A stretch of DNA of 6,085 bases from an uncultured Eubacteriales bacterium (GTDB lineage: Bacteria > Bacillota > Clostridia > Oscillospirales > Oscillospiraceae): the NCBI GenBank assembly GCA_900553545.1, contig USDP01000098.1:1-6085 (forward strand), in the 5' to 3' direction. The notes beneath the pieces were generated by a model. The model was not told the DNA's origin, did no database searches, and worked only from the letters and a program-made list of their open reading frames with translations. Numbering within the stretch: the first letter of the stretch is position 1; each line of letters begins with the position of its first letter. This document shows positions 4,676 to 6,085 of the stretch, piece after piece. The position numbers and the translations under genes were made by a program.

Positions 4676-4987
4676 ATGCAGGCAATCATTGTTACCGGCG
4701 GCAAGCAGTATAAGGTGAGCGAGGGCGACGTCCTGTTCATCGAGAAGCTGGAGGCCGAGGCCGGTCAGAGCGTGGTATTCGATCAGGTGCTGGCCGTTCT
4801 GGATGGCGATAAGGCCACCTTCGGCGCTCCCACCGTGGAGGGTGCTTCTGTGGATGCCACCGTGGTGAAGAATGGCAAGGGCAAGAAGATCCGTATCTTC
4901 AAGTATACCCCCAAGAAGGGCTACCGCAAGCGTCAGGGCCATCGTCAGCCCTACACCAAGGTGCAGATCGGCGCGATCAAGGCCTAA
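4676..4987 (+). CDS. rplU: 50S ribosomal protein L21
   Basis: A 103-residue protein of standard length for bL21, a large-subunit protein that binds 23S rRNA. It opens MQAIIVTGGKQYKVSEGDVL, as expected. The L21 signature lies at residues 73-98: IRIFKYTPKKGYRKRQGHRQ, then PYTKVQ. A cluster of Lys and Arg there contacts rRNA. AAGGAG (4661-4666) is 9 nt upstream of the ATG. It is first in the rplU-prp-rpmA operon; its TAA (4985-4987) abuts the next ATG with no gap, which suggests translational coupling. It is probably autoregulated through the structured leader. Codon use (CTG, CGT, GGC, AAG) is that of a highly expressed gene. Confidence 0.97.
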   Translation: MQAIIVTGGKQYKVSEGDVLFIEKLEAEAGQSVVFDQVLAVLDGDKATFGAPTVEGASVDATVVKNGKGKKIRIFKYTPKKGYRKRQGHRQPYTKVQIGAIKA

Positions 4988-5317
4988 ATGACCACCGTGA
5001 CCTTCTGTTCCGAGGGCAGCCGTATCGTGGGCTTTGAGGTCAAAGGCCACAGCGGATACGCCCCCCAGGGCGAGGATATCGTCTGTGCCGCCGTCACCAG
5101 TGCCGTCCGCCTGACCGAGTGCGCCATCAACGACGTACTGGGGCTGGAGGCCGCCGTGAAGGTGCGGGAAAAAGACGCGTCCATCACCCTGAAACTCCCC
5201 AGCAGCCTGGGCCAGACCAACGAGAGCACCTGTCAGGCACTTCTGACGGCGCTGATGGTCCATTTCGTCCAGTTGGCTGAGGAGTACCCCGACTATATTT
5301 CTGTCTTGGAGGTGTAA
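4988..5317 (+). CDS. prp: Ribosomal-processing cysteine protease Prp
   Basis: A 109-residue protein of the Prp (YsxB/DUF464) family, always found between rplU and rpmA in Bacillota. It removes the N-terminal extension of ribosomal protein L27, which is essential where studied (Staphylococcus aureus). The catalytic region is GHSGYAPQGEDIVCAAVT (20-37), with His21 and Cys33 matching the known His/Cys pair. The rest follows the family (L-x-E-C-A-I-N-D, 42-49). The ATG follows the rplU stop directly; a weak AAGG (4979-4982) within rplU suggests coupling to rplU translation. Its substrate, L27, is the next gene, and that gene's cleavage site is intact. Confidence 0.93.
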   Translation: MTTVTFCSEGSRIVGFEVKGHSGYAPQGEDIVCAAVTSAVRLTECAINDVLGLEAAVKVREKDASITLKLPSSLGQTNESTCQALLTALMVHFVQLAEEYPDYISVLEV

Positions 5318-5321
5318 GTTT

Positions 5322-5609
5322 ATGCTGAATATCGGTTTGCAGTTTTTCGCCCACAAAAAGGGCGTTGGTTCCACCCGTAACGGCCGCGATTCCGAGGCCA
5401 AGCGCCTTGGCGTGAAGCGGGGCGACGGTCAGTTCGTTCTGGCCGGCAACATCATTGTCCGCCAGCGCGGCACCCACATTCACCCCGGTGTCAACGTGGG
5501 TAAGGGCAGCGATGACACCCTGTTCGCTCTGAAGGCCGGCAAGGTCAAGTTCGAGCGTCTGGGCAAGGATCGCAAGCAGGTCTCCATCGTTGAGGAGATC
5601 GCCCAGTAA
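5322..5609 (+). CDS. rpmA: 50S ribosomal protein L27 precursor
   Basis: A 95-residue bL27. It begins MLNIGLQFFAHKKGVGSTRN. In Bacillota the first nine residues are removed by Prp after the Phe-Phe pair, leaving mature protein that begins AHKKG. The exposed N-terminus reaches the peptidyl-transferase centre. The conserved NGRDS-A-KRLG (20-31) and R-Q-R-G-T-x-x-x-P-G-x-N-V-G (48-61) are visible. GGAGG (5308-5312) lies within the 3' end of prp, 9 nt from the ATG, and only 4 nt separate the two genes. A strong terminator follows the stop. Confidence 0.97.
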   Translation: MLNIGLQFFAHKKGVGSTRNGRDSEAKRLGVKRGDGQFVLAGNIIVRQRGTHIHPGVNVGKGSDDTLFALKAGKVKFERLGKDRKQVSIVEEIAQ

Positions 5610-5622
5610 TTTTTGCTGACAA

Positions 5623-5658
5623 AAGCCGCAAACGGAAACCGTTTGCGGCTTCTTTTTT
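5623..5658 (+). terminator. Rho-independent terminator of the rplU operon
   Basis: A perfect 13-bp stem AAGCCGCAAACGG/CCGTTTGCGGCTT (5623-5635 with 5639-5651) has a three-base loop and is followed by CTTTTTT (5652-5658). It starts 14 nt after the rpmA stop. The next gene's ribosome site (5661-5670) begins 3 nt past the T run, so there is no room for a promoter between them. Confidence 0.9.
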
Positions 5659-5676
5659 CAGGGAGGAGGGCTTTTG

Positions 5677-6085
5677 ATGGAATATCGGAAATTTTCCCAG
5701 GGCTATGTACTGCGGCTGGACCCGGGGGAGGAGATCGTGGACGGTCTCACCCGTCTGGCGGAGCAGGAGAATATTCAACTGGCCAGCGTCACCGGACTGG
5801 GGGCGGCCAACGACATCACCGTTGGCATCTTCAACAACGCAGAGAAGCAGTTTCAGGCCCGGCACTGCCAGGGGGAGTATGAGATCGCCTCTCTGGTGGG
5901 CAGTATCACCCGGAAGGACGGGGAACCCTATCTCCATCTGCACATCACCTTCGGCAGCCCCACCACCGGCGAGGTGTATGCGGGCCACCTGGCCAAGTGC
6001 GTCATCAGCGCCACGGCGGAGCTGTTCGTCCAGACCTGGGATGGACAGGTGGGGCGCAGATTCAGCGACCGGATCGGGCTGAATC
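5677..6085 (+). CDS. PPC/DUF296-domain protein (runs off window)
   Basis: 136 codons lie in the window and the visible end (FSDRIGLN) corresponds to the usual C-terminal end of the domain, so the gene is probably within a few codons of its stop. It is a single PPC (DUF296) domain: opening Y-V-L-R-L-D-P-G-E-E-I (10-20), S-V-T-G-L-G-A-A-N-D (38-47), G-E-Y-E-I-A-S-L-x-G (about 69-78), then L-H-L-H-I-T-F-G and A-G-H-L, whose histidines form the metal site of solved bacterial homologues. In plants the domain joins AT-hook DNA-binding motifs; here no AT-hook is present, so the common label 'DNA-binding protein' is weakly supported. GGGAGGAGGG (5661-5670) gives a strong ribosome site. It follows the rplU-operon terminator without its own visible promoter. 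Confidence 0.88.
   Translation, partial: MEYRKFSQGYVLRLDPGEEIVDGLTRLAEQENIQLASVTGLGAANDITVGIFNNAEKQFQARHCQGEYEIASLVGSITRKDGEPYLHLHITFGSPTTGEVYAGHLAKCVISATAELFVQTWDGQVGRRFSDRIGLN

Noticed and set aside
4541..5401. 286-codon open frame on the minus strand
   Set aside because: It lies antisense to rplU, prp and the start of rpmA, which are certain.

Overview
The window reads as chromosome of a moderately GC-rich Bacillota, most likely a gut Clostridia of the Oscillospiraceae type. The lineage call is an inference from three things: strong AGGAGG-type Shine-Dalgarno sites, an rplU-prp-rpmA operon whose L27 carries the short N-terminal extension that Prp removes, and Clostridia-type accessory proteins (SPFH, CFI-box, Dabb and DUF3006-like families). 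I saw no CRISPR array, tRNA, rRNA, phage gene or transposase gene.

Left block, bases 1-3813. On the minus strand lie the N-terminal end of an SPFH-domain protein (1-96), a terminator (170-210), a cytidylate-kinase-like P-loop protein (239-847) with a near-consensus sigma-A promoter whose spacer is a 16-nt palindrome, a 223-bp repeat element with inverted ends (917-1139), and a helical protein of unknown function (1141-1572). An 82-bp divergent intergenic region then leads to a plus-strand pair: a 52-residue DUF3006-like protein and a Dabb-domain protein (1655-2110). Convergent with it, and overlapping it by 13 bp, is a flavodoxin-like remnant that has lost its start and phosphate-binding N-terminus (2098-2535), preceded by a possible 49-residue ORF (2531-2680). 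A 203-bp gene-free divergent stretch then precedes a zinc-ribbon plus CFI-box protein (2884-3813).

Right block, bases 3814-6085, all plus strand. A GC-rich palindrome (3824-3842) separates the blocks. It is followed by a Nudix hydrolase of the CoA pyrophosphatase type, a sigma-A promoter, a structured leader consistent with the ribosomal protein L21 leader, then rplU (L21), prp (the cysteine protease that trims L27) and rpmA (L27). A strong terminator follows, then a nearly complete PPC/DUF296-domain gene that runs off the window.

The rplU-prp-rpmA genes form one functional unit: two large-subunit proteins plus the protease that matures one of them, probably with autogenous control through the leader. 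The other genes are mostly single-family accessory functions with no obvious shared pathway. Arginine codon use changes sharply across the palindrome (mostly CGC to its left, mostly CGG in the Nudix gene), so a recombination boundary or an assembly join there should be considered. I do not see a convincing complete new system. The best leads are the composite repeat, the palindrome inside the kinase promoter, the broken flavodoxin with a hairpin exactly at the break, and the uncharacterised CFI-box and helical proteins.
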